DNA from: Isoetes taiwanensis
Taxonomy: Eukaryota > Streptophyta > Lycopodiopsida > Isoetales > Isoetaceae
Length of the DNA: 64,000 nt
Direction: 5' to 3'
Assembly: GCA_021234155.1 (NCBI GenBank)
Contig: JAJEKV010000034.1
Span: forward strand, 62,001 to 126,000
The notes beneath the pieces are model-generated. The model ran no database searches. It saw only the letters and a list, made by a program, of their open reading frames with translations, and had not been told where the DNA came from. This document shows, piece after piece, positions 45,631 through 58,429 of the stretch; position 1 is the stretch's first letter, and each line of letters begins with the position of its first letter. The translations under genes and the position numbers were made by a program.

Positions 45631-48600
45631 TTAGTCACTATTTGTTGTGTCTGTGTCTGGAACAGCATCTGGTGGATGATTGTCACGTCCTGTTGTATGA
45701 AATTGTTTGAGGCGAAAGCCATTAACTAGTGTAGGTAATGGGGTGCCATCTAATTCGGCCAGCTTGAAAACGCTGGGTTGCAATACTTGAACAATTTGAT
45801 AAGGACCAAGCCATCGAAACTTTAACTTGCCCGGAAAATTTTTGTAACGGGAATCATAAAGAAGAACCAAATCTCCTTCTTTGAATGTTTTTGTCTTAAG
45901 TCGTTTGCCATGCAATGATTTCTGCAACTGTTGTCCATGAAGAACACGAATGTAAGCATCACGCCTAAGTTCATCCAACTGTTCCAATTGATAAACCCTT
46001 TCCTTGAGTGCAGCAGGTGGATTATGGGCTGTAGCAAGTTGAAAACAAAGAGTTGGAAGAATATATTCAAAAGGCATGAGAGCTTCTTGACCATAAACTA
46101 GTTTGAAAGGAGTGTGACCAGTAGCGATTTTGAAACTAGTGTTGTAAGCCCAAAGAACAGTAGGCAACTTTTCCTGCCAATCTGTGCGTGAAGCGTCACA
46201 AATTTTCTTGAGAACTGTGATGAGTGTTTTATTGGTACTTTCAGCCAAGCCATTGCCTTGAGGATAATAGGGTGTACTCTTCCGGTGTTGGATGTGAAGG
46301 TAATCCGTCAGCTCCTTGATGGTATGATTGACAAAATGCACGCCACGATCACTAACAAGTTCCGTGGGACAACCAAAACGCGTGATGATATGCATGTAGA
46401 GAACCTTGGCTGTGCTGGCAGCGGTGTTGTCAGGAAGTGCACAAGCTTCCGCCCATTTAGTAGCATAATCCGTGATGACCAGAATATAACGGGCACGGGT
46501 GTGCCGCGCCGGTGGGTCCATGGGCCCCACAAAATCCGCGCCGTGGCGACCGGCGTCAAAGGAAGAGCGTCACGGGCCGTGGGCTTCCCCACACGCTGAC
46601 AGACGTCACACGTGCGAGCATAAGCGTGGGCATCTTTGAAGAGCGTGGGCCAGAAGTATCCTGCTAAAAGAATTTTGCATGCCGTGGCGTCACCACTAAA
46701 ATGACCACCACCAAGCCCATCGTGGGCTTGTCGAATAATATCGGGCACCTCGTGAGGGAGGACACAACGACGGAAGACCATGTCTTTGCCTCGTTTGTAC
46801 AAATGGCCTGCAACCATGGTATAGTCGCGGATCTCTCTGAGAAACTGACGGTGGCGGGAGCAAAGCTTGTCTGGAGAGAGCGTCGGATCGGCGGGAGGAA
46901 GAGCACCAGTGAGAAGATATTGCTGAAAGTTGTGAAACCAATGGGGCGTGGCCGTGACCAGGAACAATTGAGCGTCTGGAAAGGCGTCAGAAACACCCGT
47001 GGAGGGATCGTCCGTGTGGATGCGTGAAAGATAATCAGGCACCACATGAGATGTGGAGCGAACTCTTGCAGAAGAAGGACCCAGTGAGCAATGCGTCCCG
47101 TGGGCGTGGCTTTGTTGATCAAATAAAGAAGAGCTTGATGATCAACAAAGAACTTGATCTGGCTGCCCAGCAAATAATGTCGGAAACGTTGGACACAAAA
47201 GACTAAGCCCAAGGCTTCCCTTTCCGTGGCAGAATAGTTGCGCTCAGCAGGATTGAGTTTCCGGCTGGCATAGCGGATTGGTTTATCCGTGGTTTCATCA
47301 TAGGCCTGAGAGAGAACAGCACCAATTGCAAAGGCAGAGACATCAACATGAACATGGAAAGGCCTGTTATTTAGGAGGAACAAGGACCGGGGCCTGAGTA
47401 AGTAACAGCTTCAACTTCTGAAAAGCAGCTTCTGCTTGGGAATTCCAAGCCCAAGTGGATTCATCACCCGTGAGTTTATGAATGCGGTCAGCTATAGCTG
47501 CAAGTCCAGGAATGAAGGTGGAATAGTAATTTACCTTACCCAGGAAAGAGCGTGTCTCTTTGATATTAGACGGTGCTTGAGCTTTCAGTACACAACTGAT
47601 TTTAGTGGGATCCGTGGTGATGCCTTCTTGACTGACCACATGACCCAACAGAACGCCTGAGGTGACGCAGAAGGTGCACTTCTCAGGATTGAGACTAATG
47701 CCAGATTCATCACATTTTTGGAACACAAGCTCCAATTTGTCCAAGTGATCATCCATGGAGCTGTAGGCAGAAAAATCATCTTGGAAGATCTGAAGAAAAG
47801 GTTTATCCTTCATAAAGTCTTGAAAGACGGAGAGCATGATGCGCTGAAAAGTTGAAGGAGAGTTTGACAAACCAAAAGGGACCATCTTGTAGGCAAAAGT
47901 GCCCCACGGGGTGGTGAAGGTAGTTTTGAGTTGATCTTCTTGCTTGATAGAAATTTGATTGTACCCAGAAAAACCATCCATGAAAGAGTACATCTCATGA
48001 CCAGCAACTTCTTCAAGAACCTGGTCAGTGAAGGGAAGCGGAAAGTGATCACGCTCCGTGGCTTGATTGAGTTTTCTGTAATCCATGCAAACGCGGATCT
48101 TACCATTGTGTTTGAGAGCTATGACGATTGGGCTCACCCATTCGGAATGTTTGACATCATAAATCAGGCCAGCAGCCAAGAGTTTGTCAATTTCAGCCTT
48201 GACTCAGTCACGGTAATTTGGGTTGAGCCGGTACTGTCATTGCTAGATGGGTCTTGCATCAGATTTGGTAGGAATGGTGAGTTCCCCTAATTCTTTTTTG
48301 ATACCTCGAAGGTCTTTGTAGCTCCAAGCAAAAATATATTTGAATTTCTTGAACAGCTGCACAGCGCATGCTTTATAGGGCGGTGGAAGTTGAGCAGCTA
48401 AGCGGACTGGTTGATTGTTGCCAATGTCCACGGTTTCCACTTCTGGAGTTGGAATATGAGGAACAACCTCCGTGTCCTGAACGTGATGAGCAGGAGGCTG
48501 AAGCATGATGGGAGGAGCAGCGTTTTGCGTCGTAAAGAAAAGAGGCTGCTGAGCGTCATCAAGCAAGGGTTGCTTCATGACGGCATGAACATCAACTGAC

Positions 48601-49830
48601 TCGGAGGAAGGAAGTGGATCAGAAAAATGATCAAGACGTTGAATGCGATTGCAGGAAGCCAGGTAAGGGTCCAAGAGAGCCGCCACGGCCTGGTCCTGAT
48701 CGAGCGTCATGTCACCCCAGGGATCAGCATACTCAGGGTAAGAGGAGAGAGGGAGACCCGCTGGAGGAGCTTGAACATGATAAATATTTTGGGCTTCTTC
48801 TGAGTCGATTAATCCGAGATGGAAGGTTCAGCATTCGGCGCAGAGATCAATTGGCCGATTTCGAGATCCATTGTGGCATTGAGATGGCCATCGGTGATAA
48901 CAAGTTGGTCCGTGGCCCAAGAATGAATACTCTTAGCTTTGGCGGAGAAAAGGGCGCCCAACCAAAGCATTTCATAATCACGGGATCTTTCCCGCTTTCC
49001 AAACACCAAATTCCAAGGGGAATTTGAGATCACCAATCTTGATGTGGAGAAGAGGAATGATGCCTTGAGGGCGTGATATGGCCATTTGCCAATTTGATGT
49101 CATAAGGGCACGCGGTATAATTGTTTAATGCCCAATTGCTTCGAGTTTATCAAGAATGAGATTGCGGCACTACCACCATCAATTTGGACATGATTGATAT
49201 GTTGATTGCCCACCGTGGCTGCAGAGTGGGTGTTGAAGTCGCAAAGCAGCTCCAACGAGAACCGTGGGAAGAGGCAACTGATCTTTGAGAGCCGGACAGA
49301 GTTTCAAAATAGTGGCCAGGCTCAAGGGAATCTTGATCTTGGCAAGTTCTTCCTGAAGTTCCAAGGGAACATGTGAAAAGGGGTCCGCAAGGTCCAATGG
49401 AGCTGGGGACTGTGGTAAAGAAGCAGAAACTTCTTTGAGAAGCTCGACCTCAGCAGCAATATTTGGATATGGCTGAGAGCGTGCAATCGGTAGATGATGG
49501 CGGTCTTTGCCGCCTATTTCTTTGAGCTCTCGTGGTGGCATGAACATTTGCCAGTGTTCGACCTTACGCAGCCTGCATGAGTTTCAGAATACTTTGTCTC
49601 ACTTTAGGCATGACATGAGGCATAAGTTTGTCAAGATCAGGTGCGAAGTGAACTTTTTTGTCATCGTCATGAGGGATAGTTTCCACAGCAAAAGCAGGTT
49701 GCGTGTCATGAGGAATAATGGTCAAAGGGTGTGAAGCCCGTGTGTGATGCGAGACAAGACCAACCCAATTGGACTGTTGGACAGGAGGGTTGAGAACCTG
49801 ATAAATCTCCTCCTGAGCTTGTTGATCCAT
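45631..49830 (-). pseudogene. Gypsy pol: protease, RT, RNase H, integrase
   Basis: Begins about 25 bp after the gag stop. Protease: an aspartic site of the form VQIDGGSAA near 49185-49160. RT: 48180-47560 with KIRVCMDYRKLNQATERDHF, the active site FQDDFSAYS, and GLSNSPSTFQRIMLSVFQD. RNase H: 47380-47040 with HVDVSAFAIGAVLSQAYDE, NYSATEREALGLVF and KFFVDHQALLYLINK. Integrase: zinc part GHFSGD...CDVCQRVG near 46720-46590, catalytic DYATKWAEA, SDRGVHF and PYYPQGNGLAESTNKTL, and a C-terminal GPY module (KLKFRWLGPYQIVQVLQPS). It ends with a stop at 45631. Frame changes occur near 49550, 49170, 48800, 48210, 47040 and 46520, so the polyprotein is dead. No chromodomain follows the GPY module. The RT box is FQDD rather than the common F/Y-V/M-DD. 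Confidence 0.92.
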
Positions 49831-49854
49831 AGGATTGGAAGGAGACGCAGCTTG

Positions 49855-51575
49855 CTAAGGTCGCTGTTGTTGAGGCGGCCGAGGAGGCTTTCTCAAAACA
49901 GGACGAGGGCCCTGTTTCCCGTTGGCCACCCAGAGTTGATAAGCCGTGAGACGGACAGAAGCCGGTTGATTGGAACCTGGAAGTTGAACTTGAACTTGAG
50001 GCAGTTGAGGACACGCCGTGGTGGTGTGACCCCATTCATGACAATGATAACATTGAGCCTTGGAAGGATCAAAAGGAGGACAGTTGCCTTGTCCTCGTGA
50101 CTGCTGAGAGGGCTGCGTTTGTTGATACTGCTGCGGTTGTTGAGCTTGATATGGCTGAGGCTGATATGACTGTTGTTGTTGAGGCGTGGTCTGGATTTGA
50201 AAGACCATTTTATTACGAAAAGGTGTAGGATGAGATCGCGTGCATTCTTCCGTGGCATGATTGCACATATTGCATCGTTTACAATGAGGAGGTCCATTGG
50301 AGGCGTTGCATTCATTTGCCAGATGACCTTGATATTTACAAATAGTACACGGATGTGGTAGCGTTGTGGATTTGCTGGCGAGGGTGAAGCGAGTTCGAGG
50401 AACCATGGCCGGGGGCATGAAGGGGAGTTCCTGCAGAGCAACACCCCTAGAAGAAACATTGACCGAGTGATTGACCAGTTCAATGGCCTGCTCCAGAGAC
50501 TTGGGACGCAGGTATTCTGTCATGAGTCGAATGGCAGGAGGAAGGCCCCTTGAAACCATACGAGGATCCGGCTTTGCGTGGGGTACTCACGGAGTTTCTT
50601 GACGAGAATGTGAAGACGGTCCATAAAATCCTGGGGCGGACTCAGTGGGCTCTTGTTGAAGGTCATTGAGTTGCTTAAGGAGTAACCGATCATCGTCCGT
50701 GGTGCCATAATGAGACAGAAAAGGCGATTTTTCATTTCTTGCCAACTCTGTTTCCGGTGACTCTTATTGGCCATTAACCAGCGATGAGGGGCCTCGGCGT
50801 GGTCGAAAAAGATATGAAATTTAAGTTGTGGCTGAGCATGACCATTCAGAAGGGCCAAGGCCTCAAATTCCTCCATGTGTGCCGAAGCACTCTGATCCAG
50901 AGGTTTGCCTTTGGTGTTGCCAAAAGTGGGATAAGTCAGCTTCAAATTTTGAGTGGGAGATGAAGGCAGAACTTGAGCATAGACAGGTGGATTTGATTGA
51001 GGATATGCAGAAGCATATAGAGGTGGTACTGCCTGAGACTGAGTGCAAGGGGGTGGGACTGAAAAACCCGGTGGTCCATAAAAAATAGCATCTGGTGGGG
51101 AAGGGCCTTGAGAGCCGTTCTCATTAGGCTTGAGATCAGTGGTTTGATAAACGGGAAGAGCGTGCTGAAAAGATGGAGAAGTTGGAATGCCATGAACATA
51201 GGAAGGGCCAAAGGTGACATGATGGTAGCCCATTCCAGCAGGAGGAGAAGATGGTTGGGACGGCTGAGGGGTGTGACCTGAAGAGATATTGATGTAGGTG
51301 CTGTCAGGAGTCTGAAAATAATGAGGCATGGGCTGAACAGGGGTATGTTGCGGAGACTGCGGTTGTGAGCAATGGCGACACACAGGGGGAGACCCTGGTC
51401 GAGAATGAGCACGAGGGGTAGGAGGTGCCGACTGAGCGCGGGAGCGGATACGACCTCCCTCAATGTCATAAGCAGTGTCATACATATCCCGAACAGCCTC
51501 GCGTCGTTGATGGCGCTCCAGGCGAGCCGCCATTTGGCAAAGAAGTTCTTCAGGAGTGAAACCTCGAGCAGACAT
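49855..51575 (-). pseudogene. Gypsy gag, three zinc knuckles, frameshifted
   Basis: ATG at 51575 (MSARGFTPEELLCQMAARLE). A Pro/Ser/Gln-rich N-terminal half precedes the capsid-like part (FEALALLNGHAQPQLKFHIF, then a retrotransposon-gag-like SWQEMKNRL and FMDRLHILVKKLREYP). A shift near 50580 moves the frame to RMVSRGLPPAIRLMTEYLRP. The nucleocapsid part has three CX2CX4HX4C knuckles: CTICKYQGHLANEC, CKRCNMCNHATEEC and CYHCHEWGHTTTAC, separated by a Gln-rich linker between the second and third. Stop at 49855. Three knuckles is more than the usual one or two of plant gypsy gags. One frame break is visible; the rest is open. Confidence 0.9.
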
Positions 51576-51597
51576 GATGGAAAGAAAAGAAAGATCA

Positions 51598-51615
51598 GAC
51601 CCGGCAGCGGCGACA
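51598..51615 (-). other. Gypsy primer-binding site, tRNA-Asp-like
   Basis: One base inside the upstream LTR, the minus strand reads TGTCGCCGCTGCCGGGTC. This differs at four of 18 positions from TGGCGCCGTTGCCGGGGA, the complement of plant tRNA-Asp 3' end used by Athila-type elements (from memory). The usual TGG start is TGT here, so primer identity is uncertain. Confidence 0.5.
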
Positions 51616-51616
51616 G

Positions 51617-51806
51617 TGTTTGGGGTCTGGGTTCGGGAACTCCTGCAAGACAGCCCTCTGTGAGGACCCTTGGATCTAACAGGAGAATCCGGGAGCTATG
51701 TCACGCGGGATTTGCAAGAAAAACAAAGGAAAGAGAAAAGAAGACAAAAGAGAACAATGAGATCACAATAATAAGCTTCCTTGATGTCAATGAAGATACA
51801 TGAGCT
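51617..51806 (-). repeat. Gypsy 5' LTR, part left of the LINE
   Basis: 190 bp identical to 41114-41303 except for one base. The last 13 bases, AGATACATGAGCT (51794-51806), are the LINE target duplication. Confidence 0.95.
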
Positions 51807-52104
51807 GAAAGGAGCTGAGGGGTGGCTCCGGCGGGACGATGGCACTACCCTGATCTCCACTTAACCTAACTAGGGTTCGATCGCTATCGGGCTCGACATC
51901 CGAGGTAAGCAGGTAAGGTATTTCACATTCCACCTTTTAGATCTTAGATTGTTTGGGTCCCATCATTCCTCTGGAAGGATATTTTCGATCCTGTCAACTG
52001 TATTTTCCCTTTCTCGCCATTCGCCAATCCCCTTCCTTTCTGACCCCTAATTATCCTCATTCTCGATTCACGTCCCTCTGAGTCCTCTGTTATTCTCTGG
52101 CACA

Positions 52105-54534
52105 ATGGCCCCACCAGATCTACCGGACGGATTATCTCCGCCAATGCACTCCTTATTAAATACTTTCTGCTCCTTAAACCCTCAAGAGCAAAAACAAGCT
52201 TCAACGAAAATACAGCAGTTGCTGCAAGGGGATCTTGCTCCAATTCAATTTGGAGAGTTCACTACATTCGTTCCGGTTACGATGGCGCCCAAAAATGCTT
52301 TGTCCTTCTCTTTCCCGGACAGACCTTTCTGGGACTGCTATGCTCCCATGAATGCAAACTCAAGCAACTCATTTGTCCGGAGACGACAGCCTTTTAAGGA
52401 GGACAATACAATCAAACAAGACATTTTGACGTTGAAGAAACACAATCCCCCGACCTACCGTCATAGCAGAGGTATTGAATTGAACCCAGATCTCTGTCAC
52501 TCACGTTTTGAGTTCTTGTCTACGCATGCTGTTATTTGTTGGACCGAAAAGGAAGGAATTGTTTTAGGGAATGTATCTAAACAAATTTGTGCAATCTCTA
52601 AATCCATCCAAATTTCTTCTATCTACTGGACACGCTTTCCTTATTTTATCATCGAATTCTGCTCGGAACAAGCGGCTGAACACATCTTAAAAATGGGGCA
52701 CCTCACTCATCTTGGATTTAGGATCAAATTTCAAAAATGGTCCTATCAATTTGATCCCCTTCGTCCTTCCACCCTCATGCATACAGCCTATGTCCATCTT
52801 CATGACTTAAATCCGGTTTTCTGGGAACCTGACTGCCTCAAAACAATTTTCTCTTCAATTGGAGTCTTCATTTCTTCGGAACGCAGACCTGACAGGCCTC
52901 CTACGGTCTTCATGCAAATGGATCTTCTCAAGCCAATTCCACTCGAACTTACCTTCCAGGACATGTTTGGGACTGACCAATCTTTGCTCCTAAGGTGGAA
53001 TGGATTGCCTCCTGTTTGCCCTGTGTGCAGGAAGCGCTTGCATGGAGGACAGAAATGTATACCTGTCACGGATCACCTAAATATTTCTGAACAGATTCAA
53101 GCTCGACCTCTGCTCCAACATCAGGGTAATACTAATGGTAGTTCTAAGAGGATCCGAAGAAGACAAATCATTAGAGAGAAAATTGCAATGGCCAATAAGG
53201 AATTGGAGGAAAGATTCCAAAAATTGGAGGAACAGAAGGCCCAGGGGACCACCGGATGTATCAAAGTGCTAAATAAGGGTTTGACTACCAAAGGGGTCTC
53301 TTTCAACCTATCTGATATGGTCAAAACCTTCGATAAGCACAAACCCCCTGGTCATATACATTACGACAAAACTACAGTAATTGTGGCAAGAAAGGATCAA
53401 AGTCCTGAAGGAAATTACCTGACTGTACAGCATTCTGGAACACAAGATCCTCTTACACTACTCCCTTCTGAGGTAGAGGAGGTTTTTTTAACTGCCCAAG
53501 CCCCCCTCAGGGAATTGGGTCTCAGTTCAGGGGAGAAAGGAGTGTCTCCCCCCACAACATTTAGACAGGAAGAGGAGGAAATTATCTCCCCTATTCTCTG
53601 TAAAAACAGATTTCAAGTCTTGCTGGACTACTCAAACATGTCTGAAGATGATACTAGTGGGCTCCCCAGCCTAATGGGGAAAGGAAGGATTCTTGACAAG
53701 CTACACGACTCACCTTTGATCAAGGAAACTGAAACCATATTTACTGATACCTTGAATGAGCTACCACCATCAGTCATCTCCAGCTGCATGAAGGACCGGA
53801 TTGCTGTCGACCTTGCAGTTGACCCAGTCTCCAACCATACTTCTGTCCATTTTGCTACCCCATTATGCATTCCCCCTTCTCATCATACTCCCTTACCTGT
53901 TTTGTATGGCAAATATGGTAAATCCACGGTTGACCTGGTAAGCAGAATGGTAGAGGAAGCAGTGGATGCTAGCTCCTTCCAACTGAGGGATATTCAGGAC
54001 AAGGACAGCAAAAATGGAGCTCGGGAGGATGCTAAGCGATTCCAGGTAAGTGATCACTCCCCTGTTTGTCAGGTTCCACAATCTAACTTCCAGGCAATCC
54101 ATGGATGTGAGTTGGAGCTAGAATCCCCTTCCTCGACACAAATTCCCCCCTTTTGTGATATGGAATTGGAGGCTGAAATTCCCTCTTCGATACAGAATTC
54201 TCCTATTTATCCTACTGAATGTGACATGGTCCAATCTACCTACCAGAACAGTGAAAATCAGAACATTGAATCTGGCCTTCTGGCTTTGCAACATAATTTA
54301 GATGCTATGGAATCTTCAGGCCCAAACCTAGCTGATGTGATTATTCCAGACTCAGAGGAGGATTCCAGCTGCAGCCCTCTGCATGATATCTCCAACACAT
54401 CCCTAAGATCCCTGAAAAAGAAATTGAAAGGTATAAATCTCTCTAAATCCCCCCTTGGCAGCGAAAATCTTCCCCATGCTTACAACACCCGGAGTAAGGC
54501 CTCACCTCATGGGTTAAGGAAACTCAATTATTGA
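52105..54534 (+). CDS. LINE ORF1 protein (DUF4283 type), 809 aa
   Basis: Uninterrupted frame. Residues ~125-280 match the plant DUF4283 fold (ICWTEKEGIVLGNVSKQICA, YFIIEFCSEQAAEHILKMGH, FKIKFQKWSYQFD-like LGFRIKFQKWSYQFDPLRPS). A zinc motif CPVCRKRLHGGQKC follows at about 308-321, typical of ORF1 of plant L1 elements. A basic, coiled-coil-like stretch (RRRQIIREKIAMANKELEER) is at ~350-380. The rest is a long, acidic, Ser/Pro-rich tail, ending in a basic YNTRSKASPHGLRKLNY. ORF1 proteins bind element RNA and accompany it to the target. No TGG codons seem lost here. Confidence 0.85.
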   Translation: MAPPDLPDGLSPPMHSLLNTFCSLNPQEQKQASTKIQQLLQGDLAPIQFGEFTTFVPVTMAPKNALSFSFPDRPFWDCYAPMNANSSNSFVRRRQPFKEDNTIKQDILTLKKHNPPTYRHSRGIELNPDLCHSRFEFLSTHAVICWTEKEGIVLGNVSKQICAISKSIQISSIYWTRFPYFIIEFCSEQAAEHILKMGHLTHLGFRIKFQKWSYQFDPLRPSTLMHTAYVHLHDLNPVFWEPDCLKTIFSSIGVFISSERRPDRPPTVFMQMDLLKPIPLELTFQDMFGTDQSLLLRWNGLPPVCPVCRKRLHGGQKCIPVTDHLNISEQIQARPLLQHQGNTNGSSKRIRRRQIIREKIAMANKELEERFQKLEEQKAQGTTGCIKVLNKGLTTKGVSFNLSDMVKTFDKHKPPGHIHYDKTTVIVARKDQSPEGNYLTVQHSGTQDPLTLLPSEVEEVFLTAQAPLRELGLSSGEKGVSPPTTFRQEEEEIISPILCKNRFQVLLDYSNMSEDDTSGLPSLMGKGRILDKLHDSPLIKETETIFTDTLNELPPSVISSCMKDRIAVDLAVDPVSNHTSVHFATPLCIPPSHHTPLPVLYGKYGKSTVDLVSRMVEEAVDASSFQLRDIQDKDSKNGAREDAKRFQVSDHSPVCQVPQSNFQAIHGCELELESPSSTQIPPFCDMELEAEIPSSIQNSPIYPTECDMVQSTYQNSENQNIESGLLALQHNLDAMESSGPNLADVIIPDSEEDSSCSPLHDISNTSLRSLKKKLKGINLSKSPLGSENLPHAYNTRSKASPHGLRKLNY

Positions 54535-54569
54535 GCTTTGTCCCTTCTCTCGATCTTACCCCCCTATCA

Positions 54570-57500
54570 ATGAGGATCTTAACTTGGAATCTTAGAGGTA
54601 TTAAAGGGCCAACCAAGAGGAGGCGTTTTATTGCTTCTGTTAGGGAATTCAAGGCAGACATTATCATGATCCAAGAACACAGACTCCCCAAATTTGATTC
54701 TGCCAATTTGGGGGAATGGATCAAGCCTGGTATGGCATCTTGCTATATCCCAGCAGATGGTACCAAAGGGGGAATTGCTACCTTTTGGTATAACCAGAAG
54801 CTCATTAATACCTACATCAGCCCATCCAATAGATGGCTTTGTGTCATTTTGCATATCAAGGATTGCCATGTGGCTTTTATAAACATTTATGCTTCCACTG
54901 ACCCTTATGAAAGAGAACCTATGTGGGCTGACATAAATAGGTGGATGAGTCAGCAGCAAAATATTGACAACTGGATCATTACTGGGGACTTTAATAATAC
55001 CCCCCATAGTGATATGAAGCTTGGCAACAAGATTAACATGTCCAAAAATGAAAGGCACTCTTGGGAGAATTGGCTCTCTGATCAAGATCTTCTTTACATA
55101 CCTTCCGCAAATACCAAATTTTCCTGGAGTAACAAGAGGAAAGGAGACCAACGAACTTTTTGCATGCTGGACAGATTTTATATGCATAATTCTGCTACTT
55201 GGTTAGACAACTGCATTGTGACTGGTGACATTGCCAGCACAATCTCTGACCATCAGCCTCATTTTCTAGACATTAAAGATCTGTCTCCCAGCCCCAAAGG
55301 GAAGAATACCCCCTTCAAGTTTAACACTTCCCTGCTCCAAATGAAATCCTTTTGTCAAGACTTTACTTCCTACTATTTGTCTCTTCCTAAGATTGGCCAA
55401 CATCAATCTATGAGGAGCTTTAATGACAAGTTGAAGAAGGTTAAAAATTGGGTTAAACAATGGAGTAAAGATTTAGCCCAAAAGAGGAAAGCTATTAAAA
55501 CTAGTCTGCTGGAACAGATTAAAGAGGTCAGATCTCTCATTGAGAACAATCCTACTGAGGAAGCTTTGCATGTAAAAGAGGAATCCTTAGAAATTTCGAT
55601 AAAAACCCTGGAGGAACACCAAGTCAGAGGCATGGCTGTTAGGAGCAAAATTAAAATGTACAACCAGCTTGACCATGAGAGCTCCAAATTGTTCTTCAGA
55701 ATAGCAAGGAATAGGCAAATCAATAACTCCATCACTAAATTGGAATCTGACCAAGGAGTTATGCACACTGATGAAACTGAAATTGCTATTGCCTTTCATA
55801 AGTTCTACACTGATCTCTTTAAGGAAGAAAGGGTTGAGGAGAGCAAAATTCAAGAGGTCTTTGGGATTATTGGTCCCCCTAATGAGGTCATGGAGGATGA
55901 TTGGACTTTGGCCCCCGAACTCCCCGAGATATTTGAGACCCTCAAAAAGATGAAGCATGGCAAGAGTCCAGGAATAGATGGTTTTCAGCCAGAATTCTTT
56001 GTGGAATTCTGGCCAATCATGAAAGATGATATTGTTCAGTTCATCCAAGGGATCTGGGAAGCCAAATCCATCTTTCCTACTTATAATGTGGGTGTGATTT
56101 CCCTTATTCCCAAAACTGATTCCCCTCTTAAGACTAATGAATGGCGCCCTATTTCTCTTACCACCACCTTGTATAAGTTGGTGGCCAAAATCATTGCTGG
56201 TAGAATTGTGGTGCATCTCCACAATAAAATAAATCCTTGCCAATCTGCCTTTCTACCGAATAGGTCTATCCTGGACAACTACATTGCTGCTAATGAGGCC
56301 CTTCATTGGAACAAATTAACTAAACAGAATTGTGTGCTTCTTAAAATTAGACTTCAAAAGAGCATATGACTGTATCTCTTGGAGTTTCTTAGAGAAAGCC
56401 CTACATCACATTGGTATTCACCCTTTTTTCATCAATCTCATTATGGGGGTGAGCAAAAATGCTACTTCTTGTGTTCTTATCAATGGAACACCCACAGAAT
56501 TCTTTCCTATCCAAAGAGGAGTAAGGCAGGGCTGCCCCCTGGCCCCCTACCTATTTATCATTGCTGCTGAAATTCTTACTAAGATGGTGCTAGCTTATCA
56601 AGGAAAAGGTTTAATCCAAGGCCTTAAAATGCCTGACTCTGATAAACAGCTGTCCATCCTTCAATATGCAGATGATACCTTTATTATGACCAAAGCAGAG
56701 AATAATTGTTTGGATAACCTCATGGACTGCATCACCAAGTTTGGTGCTGCCTCTGGGATTCATCTCAATTATGCCAAATGTTCAATTCTTGCTGATGGAT
56801 GTTACCCTGATTTGAATACTCATGGAATTAAGTTTGTCCCTGAAGGTCAATACTTAACCTTGTTGGGCCTCCCTCTTGCCACTTATATGTCTCACAAAGT
56901 GGCCTGGCAGCCTTTGATCAATAGGATCAGGAAAAAACTTCTTCTGCTTAAAGGCTCCCTTTCACTGGCTGGGAGAATTTTAATTGCCAACTCTGTCCTT
57001 GCCAGTAGTCATGTTTATTTCTCCTCGGCCTTGATTGCTGATAAAGCTTCCTATAACAAAATTGAGCAATGTATCAGAGAATTTATCTGGCAGGGAACTC
57101 ATTTATCTTCATGGGATGAGCTGACTCACAGCAGGAAAGATGGGGGCTTGGGATGTAAATCTCTTCATCTCCAGGCCCAGATTTTAGGTGCAAAGAATGT
57201 CTGGAAAGCTATCTCTGGTTTCCAATCCCCAGCTATGGACTTTATCAGATTTTGGTTTAGTAAGAGTAAACCTTTAGGGAGTCCTTCATTGATGCACCAA
57301 CTCCCAGATTCTGCCTTTTATAACTTTCACTATGCTGCTAATACTTCCCTCTTGCTTAGGAACATATTCAAAGCTTGGGAGAAAGTGGCTACTAAATTCA
57401 CCCATGATAAGATGACCAACTCTGTAAGGGACACTTCTATTTTCTGGTCCCCCATCTTAGCTCCCCCATCCTATTCTGCTATGGCTATATGTCACCCGAC

Positions 57501-58429
57501 CTGTTATAAGAAATGGCATAAGGCTAACATTCTTTATGTTAGGGACCTTATAGATGAGAATGATAACTGGATCCCTTGGGATATGATCAAAAAGAAAGTT
57601 GGGGGAGGGGCCACTCATAGAACTATTTATAAGCAGGTAGTGAGCACTTACTCCCCCCTTTTGGGAAAAGATGGTAATGGGGAGAGTCATTCTCCTTTGA
57701 ATTGGTTCTTCAAGGTTAAGAGGAGTTATCAAAGTCTCCAAGATTTATCATGCTTGCCTTCCTCAGAAAAAGAGAAAGCATGCCTCCATACAGGGCCTGT
57801 CACTAAAAAAGTTCAAGAAAACTATCTTTTCCAATTGGCAGTCCTATTCCTGTCCCAAAATTAAAGTCTTTGCTTGGCTTGTCCTCCATAATGCTCTTCT
57901 CTGCAATACCAATATGATCAAGAGACAATTCAAGAATGTTCATAGCCCTCTCTGCTCTCTTTGTGGTACCCATGATGAAACTATCATCCATATCTTCAAG
58001 TGCCCGAAGGTCAAGGACTTCTGGAATTGGCTGTCCCAAATTAGCCCCAACCTGAAAATTCCAGACTTGGACACCATTTCCACCTCTGCTCAACTGCTGC
58101 AACCTCAGGATTCCAAAGTTAACTCAACCATCCTTCAACTTGCCCTGTAGATTGTCTGGAAGCACAGAAATAATGTGGCACTGGCAGATAAGAAGTGTGA
58201 TCTTGTCTGGATGAAGCTCAACTTTCAATTTGAGCTGACCAGATGTGCTATGGCCCATAAGGCCATAAAACGAGAGAAATTTGATTCTGATTGGCTTCAT
58301 TGGGGAACCTTTAAGTCTAATTTCTTTGTTGTCCGTTTTAACTCCCTGATTGACCCGAATTCCTTTGTGGACTGCAGCATTTTTGAACAGTGTGGTGCAG
58401 GTCTTCAGGGGGACAATTCTGCCGGATGA
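54570..58429 (+). pseudogene. LINE ORF2: endonuclease, RT, zf-RVT; broken
   Basis: ATG at 54570 (MRILTWNLRGIKGPTKRRRF) opens an APE-type endonuclease (MIQEHR, TGDFNNTP, ISDHQPHF; residues ~1-235). RT follows: KSPGIDGFQPEFF, NEWRPISLTT, then a one-base insertion in an A-run at about 56343-56346, FKRAYDCISW, RGVRQGCPLAPYLFI and the catalytic LQYADDTF. A second shift lies around 57700. The C-terminal zinc ribbon is CSLCGTHDETIIHIFKC at about 57950-58000. A TAG at 58148-58150 replaces the expected Trp before IVWKHRNN, after which the frame runs to 58429. Not functional, although most catalytic residues survive. Confidence 0.9.
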
